DNA of 47,320 bases, taken from the NCBI RefSeq assembly GCF_946885725.1, contig NZ_CAMPGZ010000005.1, positions 1 through 47,320 of the forward strand, given 5' to 3'. Numbering within the stretch: position 1 is the stretch's first letter; each line of letters starts with the position of its first letter. The notes below the pieces were generated by a model. The model made no database searches and was not told the DNA's origin. It saw only the letters and a program-made list of their open reading frames with translations. The position numbers and the translations under genes are program-made. This DNA comes from an uncultured Nocardioides sp. (GTDB lineage: Bacteria > Actinomycetota > Actinomycetes > Propionibacteriales > Nocardioidaceae). Of the stretch, positions 16,612-26,088 are shown piece after piece.

Positions 16612-18243
16612 ATGTCCGACCAACAGCCCGAATACCTCGGCGGCGGAGCGCCGCTGGACGGCGCCCACGGCGACCCGTCCGGGGCCGAGTCCGCGCCGCG
16701 GCGCCGGCCGCGCTGGGGCCTGGTGGCCGCTGCCGGCATCGGTGTCGTGGGCGTGGTCGCGGTGGGCGGGCTCGGTCTCGCGCAGCTCCTCTCCGGGTCG
16801 GGCTCTCCGGCGGACGCCGTACCGGCGAACGCGCTGGCGTACGTCAGCGTCGACCTCGACCCCTCCGCGTCGCAGAAGATCGCCGCGATCCAGATGATGC
16901 GCAAGTTCCCCGCGCTGAAGAAGGAGGTCGGCCTCGAGGCGCGTGACGACCTGCGGCGCTGGTTCTTCGAGGAGGCGCTAGACGACTGCAAGGGCCTGAC
17001 CTACGACGACGACGTCGCCCCGTGGATCGGCGACCGGATGGCCGTCGCGGCGGTGCCCGACGCGGGCCAGAAGGTCTCGCCTCTGTTCGCGCTGCAGGTC
17101 GGCGACCAGGACGCCGCGGCCGACGGCGTGCGCGCCATGGCCGAGAAGTGCGGCGAGGACGAGCAGATCGGTGTCGCGTTCGTCGGTGACTACGCCGTGC
17201 TGATGGAGAAGCAGTCCGACGCCGACTCCTATGCGAAGGCTGCCGAGGCGTCGCCGCTGTCGGACGACGCGGACTACCAGACCTGGACCGACCGCATCGG
17301 CGACCCGGGCGTCGTCAACGCCTACGTCTCCGCGGACGCTCCGGCCCGGATGAGCGACCTGGCTGCCGAGATGACCCGCGAGGACCTGGGCGAGGAGACG
17401 GGCCCGCTCACCGACGAGGAGCTGCGCCAGGAGATGGTCGAGCTCTACCGCGACTTCGAGGGCGCCGCGGGCACGCTGCGCTTCGCCGACGGCACGCTCG
17501 AGCTGGCGATGGCGACCAAGGGGATGCCCGGCGGCGTGGCCGCCGTCGACGCCCCGGGCGCCCCGTCGCTCGGTGACCTGCCGGCGTCGACCGCCGCGGC
17601 GTTCACCGTGTCCTTCCCCGAGAACTGGCTGCAGGACTGGATGAGCACCATGGGCGACGTCCTCGGCGGTGGCGCCGCCGGCAGCGACGGCGAAGACCTC
17701 TGGAAGGACCTCGAGGCCGGCACCGGCCTCCAGCTGCCCGAGGACATCGAGACCCTGCTCGGCGACGGGCTGCGCGTCTCGGTCGACTCGTCCCTCGACA
17801 CCGCCGCGCTGGAGAGCGCCGACGTCCCCGAGGTGCCGGTCGGCATCCGGATCCACGGCGAAGCCGCCGAGATCGACCGCGTCATCGACACGCTCCTCGC
17901 CCAGCTGCCGCCCGGCCAGGCCGACGTGCTGCAGCGGAAGAGCGGCGACGGGTACGTCGTGCTCGGCCTCGACCCGGCCTACGTCGACACGCTCGCAGCG
18001 GCCGGCGGCGACCTCGCCGGCGACCCGTCGTTCGAGAAGGTCGTCCCCGAGGCCGGCCGGGTCAGCGGCGGCCTGTTCGTGAACTTCGACGCCGACGACT
18101 GGGCCACCCGTCTTGCCCAGGAGTTCTCCAGCGGCGACAGCGAGGTCGTCGCCAACGTCGAGCCCCTCGACGCCCTCGGCCTCTCCACCTGGCTCGACGA
18201 CGACGCCGTCCAGCACGCCTCGCTGATCCTCTCGACCGACTGA
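16612..18243 (+). CDS. DUF3352 membrane-anchored protein
   Basis: A 543-residue protein with a short cytoplasmic N-terminus, one transmembrane segment at about residues 37-60 (VAAAGIGVVGVVAVGGLGLA) and a large outward domain of the DUF3352 type, starting at ANALAYVSVDLDPS. Function is unknown in the family. The domain is acidic and rich in Asp, Glu and Ala, with two similar halves by inspection. The ATG at 16612 is chosen because GGAG lies 6 nt upstream; an in-frame GTG at 16600 is the alternative. The gene is followed by 224 non-coding nt that contain repeat copy B. Confidence 0.85.
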   Translation: MSDQQPEYLGGGAPLDGAHGDPSGAESAPRRRPRWGLVAAAGIGVVGVVAVGGLGLAQLLSGSGSPADAVPANALAYVSVDLDPSASQKIAAIQMMRKFPALKKEVGLEARDDLRRWFFEEALDDCKGLTYDDDVAPWIGDRMAVAAVPDAGQKVSPLFALQVGDQDAAADGVRAMAEKCGEDEQIGVAFVGDYAVLMEKQSDADSYAKAAEASPLSDDADYQTWTDRIGDPGVVNAYVSADAPARMSDLAAEMTREDLGEETGPLTDEELRQEMVELYRDFEGAAGTLRFADGTLELAMATKGMPGGVAAVDAPGAPSLGDLPASTAAAFTVSFPENWLQDWMSTMGDVLGGGAAGSDGEDLWKDLEAGTGLQLPEDIETLLGDGLRVSVDSSLDTAALESADVPEVPVGIRIHGEAAEIDRVIDTLLAQLPPGQADVLQRKSGDGYVVLGLDPAYVDTLAAAGGDLAGDPSFEKVVPEAGRVSGGLFVNFDADDWATRLAQEFSSGDSEVVANVEPLDALGLSTWLDDDAVQHASLILSTD

Positions 18244-18369
18244 CAGGGCTACTGCCAGGGCAGAAGCCGCCGAGGAGTCAGTTATTCAGGCTCGTGGGCG
18301 GCGTGTCGCGACTCAGTTGACCCCTCGCCGGATGCGCGGACCGCGTGGAGTGCGGTGTTGAGGGCCGGG

Positions 18370-18462
18370 TTGTCCACAGACCAGCCCACGCGTTCCTGGC
18401 ACCTCCCACGTGAAGTTTCGGCCCGGTTGCGACGGGATCCCAGCAGCCGGTGGTAAACCGAC
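18370..18462. repeat. Dispersed ~91-bp element, copy B, with DnaA-type box
   Basis: This is the inverted second copy of the element at 4493-4585. It begins with TTGTCCACA (18370-18378), a perfect DnaA-box form, and ends near GGTGGTAAACCGAC (18449-18462). The conserved core reads GTTTCGGCCCGGTTGC in this orientation. The small hairpin present at one end of copy A is largely lost here, because 5 of 8 bases in one arm differ. It lies between the converging DUF3352 and ybaK-type genes, the same kind of position as copy A. The rest of the 18244-18467 gap shows no convincing gene. Confidence 0.7.
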
Positions 18463-18467
18463 GGCCC

Positions 18468-18962
18468 TCAGCGCCGGATCGACGCCACCGTCGCGCGGGT
18501 CTGCGCGACCAGGTCGGCGGGGGAGAGCTCGATCTCCATGCCGCGGCGACCGCCGGAGACGAACACGGTCGGATGGTCGAGCGCGGAGGCGTCGACGACC
18601 GTCGGATGTGCGCGCTTCTGGCCGAGCGGGCTGATCCCGCCCACGACGTACCCGGTGGCTCGTTCGGCGTCGGCGGGGTCGGCCATCACGGCCTTCTTGC
18701 CGCCGGCGGCCGCGGCGACGGCCTTGAGGTCGAGCTGGCCGGAGACCGGCACGATCCCGACGACGAGCTTCCCGTCGACCGAGGCGAGGAGCGTCTTGAA
18801 CACCCGGGCGGGGTCGAGGCCCATGGCCTCGGCCGCCTCGAGCCCGTACGACGCCGCGGACGGGTCGTGCTCGTAGGTGTGCACGGTGTGCTCGACCCCG
18901 GCCTTCGTGAGAGCGACGGTCGCGGGGGTGCCGCCGGAGCCGGGCTGCTTCTTCTTCGCCAC
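18468..18962 (-). CDS. ybaK: Cys-tRNA(Pro)/Cys-tRNA(Cys) deacylase, YbaK/EbsC type
   Basis: A 164-residue trans-editing hydrolase that clears mischarged Cys-tRNA(Pro). Family features: a Lys near the middle (DPARVFKTLLASVDGKLVVGIVPVSGQLDLK), GYVVGGISPLGQKR and VFVSGGRRGMEIELSPADL at the C-terminus. The GTG start (GTG GCG AAG) is preceded 6 nt upstream by a -10 hexamer, which fixes the start. It lies downstream of the LON-domain gene on the same strand with its own promoter. Confidence 0.88.
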   Translation of the reverse strand: MAKKKQPGSGGTPATVALTKAGVEHTVHTYEHDPSAASYGLEAAEAMGLDPARVFKTLLASVDGKLVVGIVPVSGQLDLKAVAAAAGGKKAVMADPADAERATGYVVGGISPLGQKRAHPTVVDASALDHPTVFVSGGRRGMEIELSPADLVAQTRATVASIRR

Positions 18963-18974
18963 GGCAGGAGGCTA
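18962..18974 (-). promoter_or_regulatory. Leaderless-type -10 for ybaK
   Basis: On the minus strand TAGCCT (18974-18969) is followed by 6 nt (CCTGCC) and the GTG at 18962. No ribosome binding site in the usual position. Confidence 0.5.
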
Positions 18975-18997
18975 GCCAGCCGCGCCGGCCGGCACGG

Positions 18998-19672
18998 TCA
19001 GTTGGGCGACCAGCTCGTCCGGGCCACCTCGGTGGCGGGCAGCGACGGGACCGCGGTCATCGCTCGCATCTCCTCCCGAAGCGCGTGGCGCAGCATGACC
19101 AGCCGGTCGAGCGGGTTGGCCGCCTCGAGCAGCTCCTGCCGCTCCTGGAGGGTGAGCAGGCAGGTGGCGGCGAGGGCGTAGGAGAGGAACTCCGGGTCGC
19201 GGGGGAGGTCGCCGTCGAGGACGTCGTCGCCGCGGAGCTCGGAGAGCCGACGGCGGTACTCCTCGAACGTCGCCCGGGTCTTTTCGGCCTCCTGCAGACC
19301 GGTCGGTGTGTCGACCTTGGCCTCCTCGACGGTCTCCACATCGCCGACGAGGTAGGTGCCGGAGGTGTCGAGCGCATCGAGCCGCAGCCGGTGCCGGCCG
19401 ACGACCTCGATGTCGAACCGGCCGTCGGCGTACGGCTCGACCGAGGTCATCTGCACGACGCAGCCGACCCGGTGCACGGACTGCACGCCGTGCGAGCCGA
19501 CCTCGTAGCCCTCGCGGATCGCGACGACCCCGAACAGCCGCTGCGTCTTGTCGGAGATGGTCAGCAGGTGGTGGACGAGCGCCCGATAGCGCTCCTCGAA
19601 CACGTGCAGCGGCACCGTCACGCCCGGGAACACCACAGTGTTCAGCGGGAAGATCGGGAGCTGCACCTGCAC
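18998..19672 (-). CDS. LON substrate-binding domain protein (peptidase-less)
   Basis: A 224-residue protein consisting only of the N-terminal substrate-binding domain of Lon (PUA-like): LPIFPLNTVVFPGVTVPLHVFEERYRAL at the start, RVGCVVQM and GRFDIEVVGRHRLRLD further on, then a helical C-terminal part. There is no AAA or protease domain, so it is a stand-alone LON-domain protein of unknown role. The GTG at 19672 is supported by a -10 six nt upstream. It is transcribed divergently from hisD. Confidence 0.87.
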   Translation of the reverse strand: MQVQLPIFPLNTVVFPGVTVPLHVFEERYRALVHHLLTISDKTQRLFGVVAIREGYEVGSHGVQSVHRVGCVVQMTSVEPYADGRFDIEVVGRHRLRLDALDTSGTYLVGDVETVEEAKVDTPTGLQEAEKTRATFEEYRRRLSELRGDDVLDGDLPRDPEFLSYALAATCLLTLQERQELLEAANPLDRLVMLRHALREEMRAMTAVPSLPATEVARTSWSPN

Positions 19673-19684
19673 ACCGTCAACCTA
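19672..19684 (-). promoter_or_regulatory. Leaderless-type -10 for the LON-domain gene
   Basis: TAGGTT on the minus strand (19684-19679) is followed by 6 nt and the GTG at 19672. With the hisD element 50 nt away it forms a compact divergent pair of leaderless promoters. Confidence 0.55.
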
Positions 19685-19734
19685 GCCACATCTCCCGGCT
19701 CGGAACGGCGGCCGAGCCGTGTGGGTCTCGCTCC

Positions 19735-19747
19735 TAGACTGGGGGGA
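19735..19747 (+). promoter_or_regulatory. Leaderless-type -10 for the hisDCBH operon
   Basis: TAGACT (19735-19740) is followed by six Gs and the hisD ATG at 19747. The mRNA would begin at or next to the ATG, leaving no room for an attenuator or T-box. Confidence 0.55.
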
Positions 19748-21057
19748 TGATCCGCCGTACCGACCTCCGGGGACGCGCCGACGACGCGACCCCGGACTAC
19801 CGCGCCGTCGTGCCGCGCGCCGAGTTCGACGTCGAGGCCGCCCTCGACGTCGTGCGCCCGATCTGCGACGCGGTTCGCCATCGCGGGGTCGAGGCGATCA
19901 TCGAGTACGCCGCACGCTTCGACGGCGTCGAGCAGACCGACATCGCCGTGCCCGCCGAGGCCCTGCAGTCGGCGCTCGACGAGCTCGACCCGGCCGTGCG
20001 CGCCGGCCTCGAGGAGTCCATCGCCCGCCTGCGCCGCACCTGCGAGGCCGAGCTCGAGCACGACAAGGTCACCGAGGTCGTGCCCGGCGGCACCGTCACG
20101 CAGCGGATGATCCCGGTCGAGCGCGTGGGGCTCTACGTCCCCGGCGGCCTCGCACCGCTCGTCTCGAGCGTCGTGATGAACGTCGTTCCCGCCCAGGTCG
20201 CAGGCGTCGGCTCGATCGCCCTGACCTCCTCGCCGCAGGCCGCCAACGGCGGGCTGCCGCACCCGACGATCCTCGCGGCGTGCGCGCTGCTCGGCATCGA
20301 CGAGGTGTACGCCGTCGGCGGCGCCCAGGCGATCGCGATGTTCGCCTACGGCGCGGGGCCGTGCCGCAAGGTCGACCTGGTCACCGGGCCCGGCAACATC
20401 TACACCGTCTCGGCCAAGCGGCTGCTCAAGGGCGTCGTCGGCATCGACTCCGAGGCCGGCCCGACCGAGATCGCGATCCTCGCCGACGAGACCGCCGACC
20501 CGGCGCTCGTGGCCGCCGACCTGATCAGCCAGGCCGAGCACGACCCGCTCGCCGCCTCGGTGCTGGTCACGCCGTCCGAGGCGCTTGCCGCCGACGTCGA
20601 GGCCGAGCTCGACAAGCAGGTCTCGGTGACCCGCCACGTCGAGCGGGTGCGCACCGCCCTGGGCGGTCAGCAGTCCGGCATCGTGCTGGTCGACGACCTC
20701 GAGCAGGGCCTCGCGGTCGTCAACGCCTACGCCGCCGAGCACCTGGAGGTCCAGACCCGCGACGCCGAGCGCTGGGCCGCCCGCGTCGTCAACGCGGGCG
20801 CGATCTTCGTCGGCCCGTTCGCGCCGGTGTCCCTGGGCGACTACGCCGCCGGCTCCAACCACGTCCTGCCCACGGCGGGCTGCGCCTGCCACAGTGGCGG
20901 GCTGTCGGTGCGCGCGTTCCGCAAGGCCGTGCACGTCGTCTCCTACGACGAGGCCGCGCTGCGGGACGTGGCGGACCACGTGGTCGCCCTCGCCGAGGCC
21001 GAGGACCTGCCCGGCCACGCTGCCGCGGTCCGGGTCCGCTTCGACCGGGAGGCGTGA
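19747..21057 (+). CDS. hisD: Histidinol dehydrogenase
   Basis: A 436-residue zinc enzyme that makes histidine from histidinol in two NAD-dependent steps, the last of the pathway. Diagnostic segments are [20 protein letters not shown], the catalytic Glu-His pair in [14 protein letters not shown], and [17 protein letters not shown] near the C-terminus. It is the first gene of a tightly overlapping run hisD-hisC-hisB-hisH. The ATG is fixed by the adjacent -10 element. Confidence 0.97.
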   Translation: MIRRTDLRGRADDATPDYRAVVPRAEFDVEAALDVVRPICDAVRHRGVEAIIEYAARFDGVEQTDIAVPAEALQSALDELDPAVRAGLEESIARLRRTCEAELEHDKVTEVVPGGTVTQRMIPVERVGLYVPGGLAPLVSSVVMNVVPAQVAGVGSIALTSSPQAANGGLPHPTILAACALLGIDEVYAVGGAQAIAMFAYGAGPCRKVDLVTGPGNIYTVSAKRLLKGVVGIDSEAGPTEIAILADETADPALVAADLISQAEHDPLAASVLVTPSEALAADVEAELDKQVSVTRHVERVRTALGGQQSGIVLVDDLEQGLAVVNAYAAEHLEVQTRDAERWAARVVNAGAIFVGPFAPVSLGDYAAGSNHVLPTAGCACHSGGLSVRAFRKAVHVVSYDEAALRDVADHVVALAEAEDLPGHAAAVRVRFDREA

Positions 21058-22154
21058 TGGAGCTTCCTCTGCGTGAGGAGCTGCGGGGGATCGAGCCGTA
21101 CGGCGCACCGCAGCTCGACGTGCCCGTCGCCCTCAACGTCAACGAGAACCCCTACGCCCCGAGCGAGGACGTCGTCGCCGACGTGGCGCGCTCGGTGGCT
21201 GCGGCGACCCGCACGCTCAACCGCTACCCCGACCGCGAGGCCCGCGACCTGCGCGCGGCGCTGGCGGCGTACCTCGGCCACGGCGTCACACCCGAGCAGG
21301 TGTGGGCGGCCAACGGCTCCAACGAGGTCATGCTGCAGCTGCTGCAGGCGTTCGGCGGCCCGGGTCGTACGGCGGTGTCGTTCGCGCCGACGTACTCCAT
21401 GTATCCCGAGTACGCCCGCGACACCGCGACCGGCTGGGTCGTGGGCCACCGCGCCGAGGACTTCAGCCTCGACGTCGAGCACGCCGTGTCGGTCGTCAAG
21501 GAGCACCGGCCGACGGTCGTGCTGCTGCCGTCGCCCAACAACCCGACCGGCACCGCGCTGCCGCCGGACACGGTCGTGTCGCTGGCAGCGGCGACGGCCG
21601 AGGTCGGCGGTGTGCTGGTGATCGACGAGGCGTACGGCGAGTTCCGCCGCGCCGGCACCCCGAGCGCGCTGGAGCTGCTGCCGGCGACGCCGAACCTGGT
21701 GGTCACGCGCACGATGAGCAAGGCGTTCGCGCTGGCCGGCGCCCGGCTCGGCTACCTCGCCGCGTCGACCGAGATCGTCGACGCGCTGCGGGTCGTGCGG
21801 CTGCCGTACCACCTCTCCGCGGTCACCCAGGCCGTCGCGCTCGCGGCGCTGCGGCACAGCGAGGAGCTGCTCGGCCGGGTCGACGACCTGCGCGCCGAGC
21901 GCGACCGCACGGTCGACTGGCTGCGGGCGCAGGGGCACGAGGTCGCGGACACCGACGCGAACTTCGCGCTGTTCGGGCGGTTCGACGACCGGCATGCTGT
22001 CTGGCAGGGCCTGCTCGACCGAGGCGTGCTGATCCGGGAGACCGGCCCCGACGGCTGGCTGCGGGTGTCGATCGGGACGCCCGAGGAGATGGCCGCCTTC
22101 CGGGCGGCCTTGCTGGACGTGACAGCGGACGTGACAGGGAAGGGAACGGCATGA
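21057..22154 (+). CDS. hisC: Histidinol-phosphate aminotransferase
   Basis: A 365-residue class I/II PLP aminotransferase converting imidazole acetol-phosphate to histidinol phosphate with glutamate as donor. The N-terminal [13 protein letters not shown] motif, the substrate segment [13 protein letters not shown] and the PLP-lysine motif [18 protein letters not shown] are present. The ATG at 21057 overlaps the hisD stop by one base; GGGAGG at 21047-21052 is the ribosome binding site. A GTG at 21054 is in frame but too close to it. Confidence 0.96.
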   Translation: MELPLREELRGIEPYGAPQLDVPVALNVNENPYAPSEDVVADVARSVAAATRTLNRYPDREARDLRAALAAYLGHGVTPEQVWAANGSNEVMLQLLQAFGGPGRTAVSFAPTYSMYPEYARDTATGWVVGHRAEDFSLDVEHAVSVVKEHRPTVVLLPSPNNPTGTALPPDTVVSLAAATAEVGGVLVIDEAYGEFRRAGTPSALELLPATPNLVVTRTMSKAFALAGARLGYLAASTEIVDALRVVRLPYHLSAVTQAVALAALRHSEELLGRVDDLRAERDRTVDWLRAQGHEVADTDANFALFGRFDDRHAVWQGLLDRGVLIRETGPDGWLRVSIGTPEEMAAFRAALLDVTADVTGKGTA

Positions 22155-22777
22155 CCTCCGAGATCCCAGGGGCGCAGGCGCGTCGCGCTCGCATCGAGCG
22201 GACGACCAAGGAGAGCAAGGTCCTCGTCGAGCTCGACATCGACGGCACCGGGCGCGGCGACGTGCACACCGGCGTCGGGTTCTACGACCACATGCTCGAC
22301 TCGTTCTCGCGCCACTCCCTGATCGACCTGACGATCCAGACCGACGGCGACACCCACATCGACGCTCACCACACCGTCGAGGACACCGCGATCGTGCTCG
22401 GCGAGGCGATCCGCGTGGCGCTCGGCGACAAGCGCGGCATCCGCCGGTTCGGCGACGCCACCGTGCCGCTCGACGAGGCGCTCGTGCAGGGCGTCGTCGA
22501 CGTGTCCGGCCGGCCCTACTGCGTGCACACCGGTGAGCCGGCGGGCCAGGAGTTCGTGGCGATCGGACGCGACGGCTACCTCGGCTCGCTGACCCGGCAC
22601 GTGTTCGAGACGCTCGCCTTCCACGCCCACCTGGCGCTGCACGTGCGGGTGCTGTCCGGCCGCGAGCCGCACCACGTCGTCGAGGCACAGTTCAAGGCCG
22701 TCGCCCGCGCGCTGCGCGACGCGGTCGCCTACGACCCGCGCGAGACCGGCGTGCCGTCCACGAAGGGCAGCCTGTGA
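22151..22777 (+). CDS. hisB: Imidazoleglycerol-phosphate dehydratase
   Basis: A 208-residue single-function IGPD dehydratase, lacking the phosphatase domain of the enterobacterial HisB. The manganese-binding His/Glu motifs are [31 protein letters not shown] and, toward the C-terminus, [12 protein letters not shown] and [11 protein letters not shown]. The ATG overlaps the hisC stop (ATGA); the stop overlaps the GTG of hisH (GTGA). Confidence 0.97.
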   Translation: MTSEIPGAQARRARIERTTKESKVLVELDIDGTGRGDVHTGVGFYDHMLDSFSRHSLIDLTIQTDGDTHIDAHHTVEDTAIVLGEAIRVALGDKRGIRRFGDATVPLDEALVQGVVDVSGRPYCVHTGEPAGQEFVAIGRDGYLGSLTRHVFETLAFHAHLALHVRVLSGREPHHVVEAQFKAVARALRDAVAYDPRETGVPSTKGSL

Positions 22778-23421
22778 CCGCACCGTCCGTGGTGGTCCTC
22801 GACTACGGCTCGGGCAACCTCCGCTCCGCCGTACGCGCTCTCGAACGCGCCGGCGCCGACGTCACCCTCACGGCGGACCGGGACGCGGCGCAGGAGGCCG
22901 ACGGTCTCGTCGTACCCGGTGTCGGTGCGTTCCGGTCGTGCGTCGAGGGCATCCGCTCCGTGAAGGGTCACGAGGTGATCGGGCGCCGGCTCGCCGGCGG
23001 CCGCCCGGTGCTGGGCATCTGCGTGGGAATGCAGGTGCTGTTCGAGCACGGCGTCGAGCACGGCGACGACACCCCGGGCCTCGACGAGTGGCCGGGCGTC
23101 GTCGAGCGGCTGCAGGCGCCGGTCGTGCCGCACATGGGCTGGAACACCGTCGAGGCGCCCGAAGGCACCACGCTCTTCGACGGGATCGAGCACGAGCGGT
23201 TCTACTTCGTGCACTCGTACGGCGTCCGCGACTGGACGCTGCGCACCCACGGCCGCACCCGGCCGCCGCTGGTGACCTGGGCCGAGCACGGGGGAGACCG
23301 TTTCGTCGCGGCCGTCGAGAACGGTCCGCTGTCCGCGACCCAGTTCCACCCCGAGAAGTCCGGGGACGCCGGTGGGCGGCTGCTGGCCAACTGGGTCGGC
23401 TCGCTGAAGACCGCCGCCTGA
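22774..23421 (+). CDS. hisH: Imidazole glycerol phosphate synthase, glutaminase subunit
   Basis: A 215-residue class I glutamine amidotransferase that passes ammonia to HisF. The nucleophile Cys lies in [13 protein letters not shown], and the His-Glu pair in TQFHPEKSG. The oxyanion strand VPGVGAF is present. Its partner hisF is not downstream as usual but about 1.2 kb away on the opposite strand, so the two subunits of one complex come from different transcripts. Confidence 0.97.
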   Translation: MTAPSVVVLDYGSGNLRSAVRALERAGADVTLTADRDAAQEADGLVVPGVGAFRSCVEGIRSVKGHEVIGRRLAGGRPVLGICVGMQVLFEHGVEHGDDTPGLDEWPGVVERLQAPVVPHMGWNTVEAPEGTTLFDGIEHERFYFVHSYGVRDWTLRTHGRTRPPLVTWAEHGGDRFVAAVENGPLSATQFHPEKSGDAGGRLLANWVGSLKTAA

Positions 23422-23433
23422 CCCGGTGGCACC

Positions 23434-23778
23434 GTGAGCAAGGAACGCGCCCGCCGGCGCGAGGAACGAGAGCGCGAGGCGGCGATCAAGGCGGCGGCGC
23501 GTGCGGCGGAGGCAGAGCGGCGTGAGCGGAAGGCCGCCCGCGCCAAGGCGGTGCGCCGGCACACCACCGACCGGCTGCCGCGGCTGCGCCCGGTCGGCCG
23601 CGACACCGGAGCGCTGGCGCGCAAGCGACGGGTCAAGCGCGGCCTGCTGGTGGCGCTGCTGCTCGCGCTGAACATCCTGTGCTGGGTGGTCCGCCCGGAC
23701 TGGGAGGCGCGCCTGGCCGCGCTGGTGGTCAGCGTGCTGGCCTACCCGGTGCTGCAACACGTGCTCGTCCGCCGCTGA
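23434..23778 (+). CDS. Small membrane protein with charged N-terminal helix
   Basis: A 114-residue protein that I do not recognise. Residues 1-60 are an Arg/Glu/Ala-rich helix with coiled-coil character, residues about 69-87 a hydrophobic segment (GLLVALLLALNILCWVV), and residues about 93-110 a second one (LAALVVSVLAYPVLQHVL). Similar small membrane proteins are found near his genes in related actinobacteria, but I cannot name a function. The GTG start lies 12 nt after the hisH stop with no clear ribosome binding site, so expression is likely from the his mRNA. Confidence 0.65.
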   Translation: MSKERARRREEREREAAIKAAARAAEAERRERKAARAKAVRRHTTDRLPRLRPVGRDTGALARKRRVKRGLLVALLLALNILCWVVRPDWEARLAALVVSVLAYPVLQHVLVRR

Positions 23779-23805
23779 AGCCGGTGCCCGGGGAGCGGGC
23801 TCAGC
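23774..23805. terminator. Candidate bidirectional terminator
   Basis: GCTGAAGCC (23774-23782) pairs with GGCTCAGC (23798-23805) with one bulged A. The hairpin spans the stop codons of the converging his-operon tail and the minus-strand acetyltransferase-like gene. Confidence 0.45.
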
Positions 23806-24541
23806 CCAGGTCGGGGTGGACCAGCCAGACGTTGGGCTCCCAGTAGGTCGCCTTGTCGTTCTCCCGGTCGACGTGCAGCGTCGCCAGCCCCTCGGGGAAG
23901 ACGTACTCCCCGCTCTCCGGGAACACCATGTCGGTCCACGACTCCCACTCGCCGACGGTGCCGGAGATCAGCATCGACTCCGGCAGCGGCGTCGTCACCC
24001 GCGCGCCGAGACGCTCGTGCACGCGCATCCACGGGTCGAGCAGCTGCCCGTCCTCGCGCCGCCAGGTGACGTAGCGCTCGATCGGCGTGATCGGGTACCT
24101 CTCCTTCCACGACGGCCGCACCGGCGCGACGAGGTGCTTCAGCCCGTGCCGTCCGGCCAGCGTGCGCATCGCGCCGAGGATCTCGGCGGCCATCCCGCGC
24201 GCCCGGCCGCCGCGCGGCGTCTCCGCGGCGAGGGCGCACAGCGTGTTGGCCCGCTCGCGCTCCCCGTCGGTGAACGCCGCGGTGATGGCGGCGTCGATCC
24301 CGGGTGGCAGGGTGCTGTCGTCGCCGTCCCAGAAGAACGGGGCGGTGTGACCCTCCGCGAGGATCGTGTCCGTCGCCTCGTCGTACAGCACGAACTGGAA
24401 GTCGGCGAAGTCCTCGTCGAGGTGCGGCCAGTACCGGTTGAGCACGTCGCCGTGCAGGTTGTACTCCGGCCAGACGTCCTCGGAGTCGATCCCGCGCTCC
24501 CACAGGTCGGGGCGCTCGGCGGCGGTGTGCAGGCTGGGCAT
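23801..24541 (-). CDS. GNAT acetyltransferase-like protein
   Basis: A 246-residue protein resembling a family of actinobacterial GNAT-like transferases. It has an N-terminal segment (DVWPEYNLHGDVLNRYWPHLDEDF), a strand-rich middle (FQFVLYDEATDTILAEGHTAPF), the cofactor-loop-like ETPRGGRARGMAAEILGAMR, and a Trp-rich C-terminal part. The substrate is unknown. It lies 42 nt downstream of hisF on the same strand, with no strong promoter between (a degenerate CAGAAT lies 6 nt before the ATG). It may be part of the priA-hisF transcript or have its own leaderless start. Confidence 0.7.
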   Translation of the reverse strand: MPSLHTAAERPDLWERGIDSEDVWPEYNLHGDVLNRYWPHLDEDFADFQFVLYDEATDTILAEGHTAPFFWDGDDSTLPPGIDAAITAAFTDGERERANTLCALAAETPRGGRARGMAAEILGAMRTLAGRHGLKHLVAPVRPSWKERYPITPIERYVTWRREDGQLLDPWMRVHERLGARVTTPLPESMLISGTVGEWESWTDMVFPESGEYVFPEGLATLHVDRENDKATYWEPNVWLVHPDLG

Positions 24542-24583
24542 GCCGGGATTCTGCGCGAACAGAGGCCAGTGCGCCGCCGGTTT

Positions 24584-25354
24584 TCAGCGAACCGCGTGAC
24601 CCGCCTCGCGCAGCGCGTCCTTGACCTCGGCGATCTTGACGGTGCCGAAGTGGAACACCGAGGCGGCGAGCACGGCGTCCGCGCCCGCGTCGACGGCCGG
24701 CGGGAAGTGCTCGGCCGCACCGGCGCCGCCCGAGGCGATCACCGGGATCGACACCTCGGCGCGGACCAGCCGGATCAGGTCGAGGTCGAAGCCCTCGCGG
24801 GTGCCGTCGGCGTCCATCGCGTTGAGCAGGATCTCGCCGGCGCCGAGCTCGGCCGCCTGCTTCGCCCAGGCGATGGCGTCGAGACCGGCACTCTGACGGC
24901 CGCCGTGCGTGGTGACCTCGAAGCCGCTGTCGGTGGCGGCGTCCGGGCCGGCCCGCCGGGCGTCGACCGAGAGCACGAGCACCTGGCTGCCGAAGCGGTC
25001 GGCGATCTCCGCGACCAGCTCGGGCCGACGGATCGCGGCGGTGTTGACCGCGACCTTGTCGGCGCCGGCGCGAAGCAGACGGTCGACGTCCACGGTGCTG
25101 CCGACACCCCCGCCGACGGTGAGCGGGATGAACACCTGCTCCGCCGTCGCGGAGACGATCTCCATCGTCGTCGCCCGGCCCTCGTGGGAGGCGGAGATGT
25201 CGAGGAACGTCAGCTCGTCGGCCCCCTCGGCGTCGTACCGCTTCGCGAGCTCCACCGGGTCGCCCGCGTCGCGCAGACCCTGGAAGTTGACCCCCTTGAC
25301 GACGCGCCCGCCGTCGACGTCGAGGCAGGGGATGACGCGTACGGCGAGGCTCAT
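24584..25354 (-). CDS. hisF: Imidazole glycerol phosphate synthase, cyclase subunit
   Basis: A 256-residue TIM barrel that forms IGP and AICAR from PRFAR with ammonia from HisH. The N-terminus [21 protein letters not shown] and the phosphate-binding [23 protein letters not shown] motif identify it; catalytic aspartates are D11-equivalent (CLDVD) and the one in LNAMDADGT. The ATG overlaps the priA stop by 4 nt, so the two are co-translated. Confidence 0.97.
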   Translation of the reverse strand: MSLAVRVIPCLDVDGGRVVKGVNFQGLRDAGDPVELAKRYDAEGADELTFLDISASHEGRATTMEIVSATAEQVFIPLTVGGGVGSTVDVDRLLRAGADKVAVNTAAIRRPELVAEIADRFGSQVLVLSVDARRAGPDAATDSGFEVTTHGGRQSAGLDAIAWAKQAAELGAGEILLNAMDADGTREGFDLDLIRLVRAEVSIPVIASGGAGAAEHFPPAVDAGADAVLAASVFHFGTVKIAEVKDALREAGHAVR

Positions 25355-26088
25355 GCCACGCCCGGCCTGGTGAGGGCGAGGGCGTCCTCGAGGGTGAACC
25401 GGCCCTCGTAGAGAGCGGTGCCGATGATCGCGCCCTCGACGCCGTCGTCGACGAGGCCTTGCAGCGCCTCGAGGTCGGCGAGCTCGGTGATGCCGCCGGA
25501 GGCGACGACGGGCTTTTCGGTGGCGGCGCAGACGTCGCGCAGCAGGTCGAGGTTGGGCCCCTGCAGCATGCCGTCCTTGTTGACGTCGGTGACGACGTAC
25601 CGCGCGCAGCCTTCGGAGTCGAGCCGCGCGAGCACCTCGTAGAGGTCGCCGCCCTCACGGGTCCAGCCGCGCGCGGCGAGCGTCCGGCCGCGGACGTCGA
25701 GGCCGACGGCCACCCGGTCGCCGTACGACGCGATCGCGCGGGCGCACCACTCCGGCTGCTCGAGGGCGGCCGTGCCGATGTTCACCCGACGGCAGCCGGT
25801 GGCCATCGCGGCCTCGAGGGACTCGTCGTCGCGGATCCCGCCGCTCATCTCGACCTTGATGTCGAGGGTGCCGACGATCTTGGCCAGCAGGTCGCGGTTG
25901 TGGCCGCGTCCGAACGCCGCGTCGAGGTCGACGAGGTGGATCCACTCCGCGCCGCGGCGCTGCCAGTTGAGCGCGGCCTCGACCGGGTCGCCGAAGTGCT
26001 TCTCGGAGCCCGCGACGCCCTGCACCAGCTGGACGGCCTGGCCGCCCGCGATGTCGACGGCGGGCAGCAGCTCGAGATACGCGCTCAT
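25351..26088 (-). CDS. priA: Bifunctional HisA/TrpF isomerase PriA
   Basis: A 245-residue TIM barrel isomerising ProFAR in histidine synthesis. Actinobacterial PriA also isomerises PRA in tryptophan synthesis, and no trpF is seen beside trpC-trpB-trpA at 33.8-36.6 kb, so the dual role is likely. Key segments: [36 protein letters not shown], the loop around [19 protein letters not shown] and [15 protein letters not shown]. The ATG at 26088 gives the usual length and lies 7 nt after a -10 motif; longer forms were rejected. Confidence 0.95.
   Translation of the reverse strand: MSAYLELLPAVDIAGGQAVQLVQGVAGSEKHFGDPVEAALNWQRRGAEWIHLVDLDAAFGRGHNRDLLAKIVGTLDIKVEMSGGIRDDESLEAAMATGCRRVNIGTAALEQPEWCARAIASYGDRVAVGLDVRGRTLAARGWTREGGDLYEVLARLDSEGCARYVVTDVNKDGMLQGPNLDLLRDVCAATEKPVVASGGITELADLEALQGLVDDGVEGAIIGTALYEGRFTLEDALALTRPGVA

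Noticed and set aside
18370..18378. Replication origin
   Set aside because: TTGTCCACA occurs once here and once in copy A, 14 kb apart; oriC needs a cluster of boxes with an AT-rich region and dnaA/dnaN neighbours.
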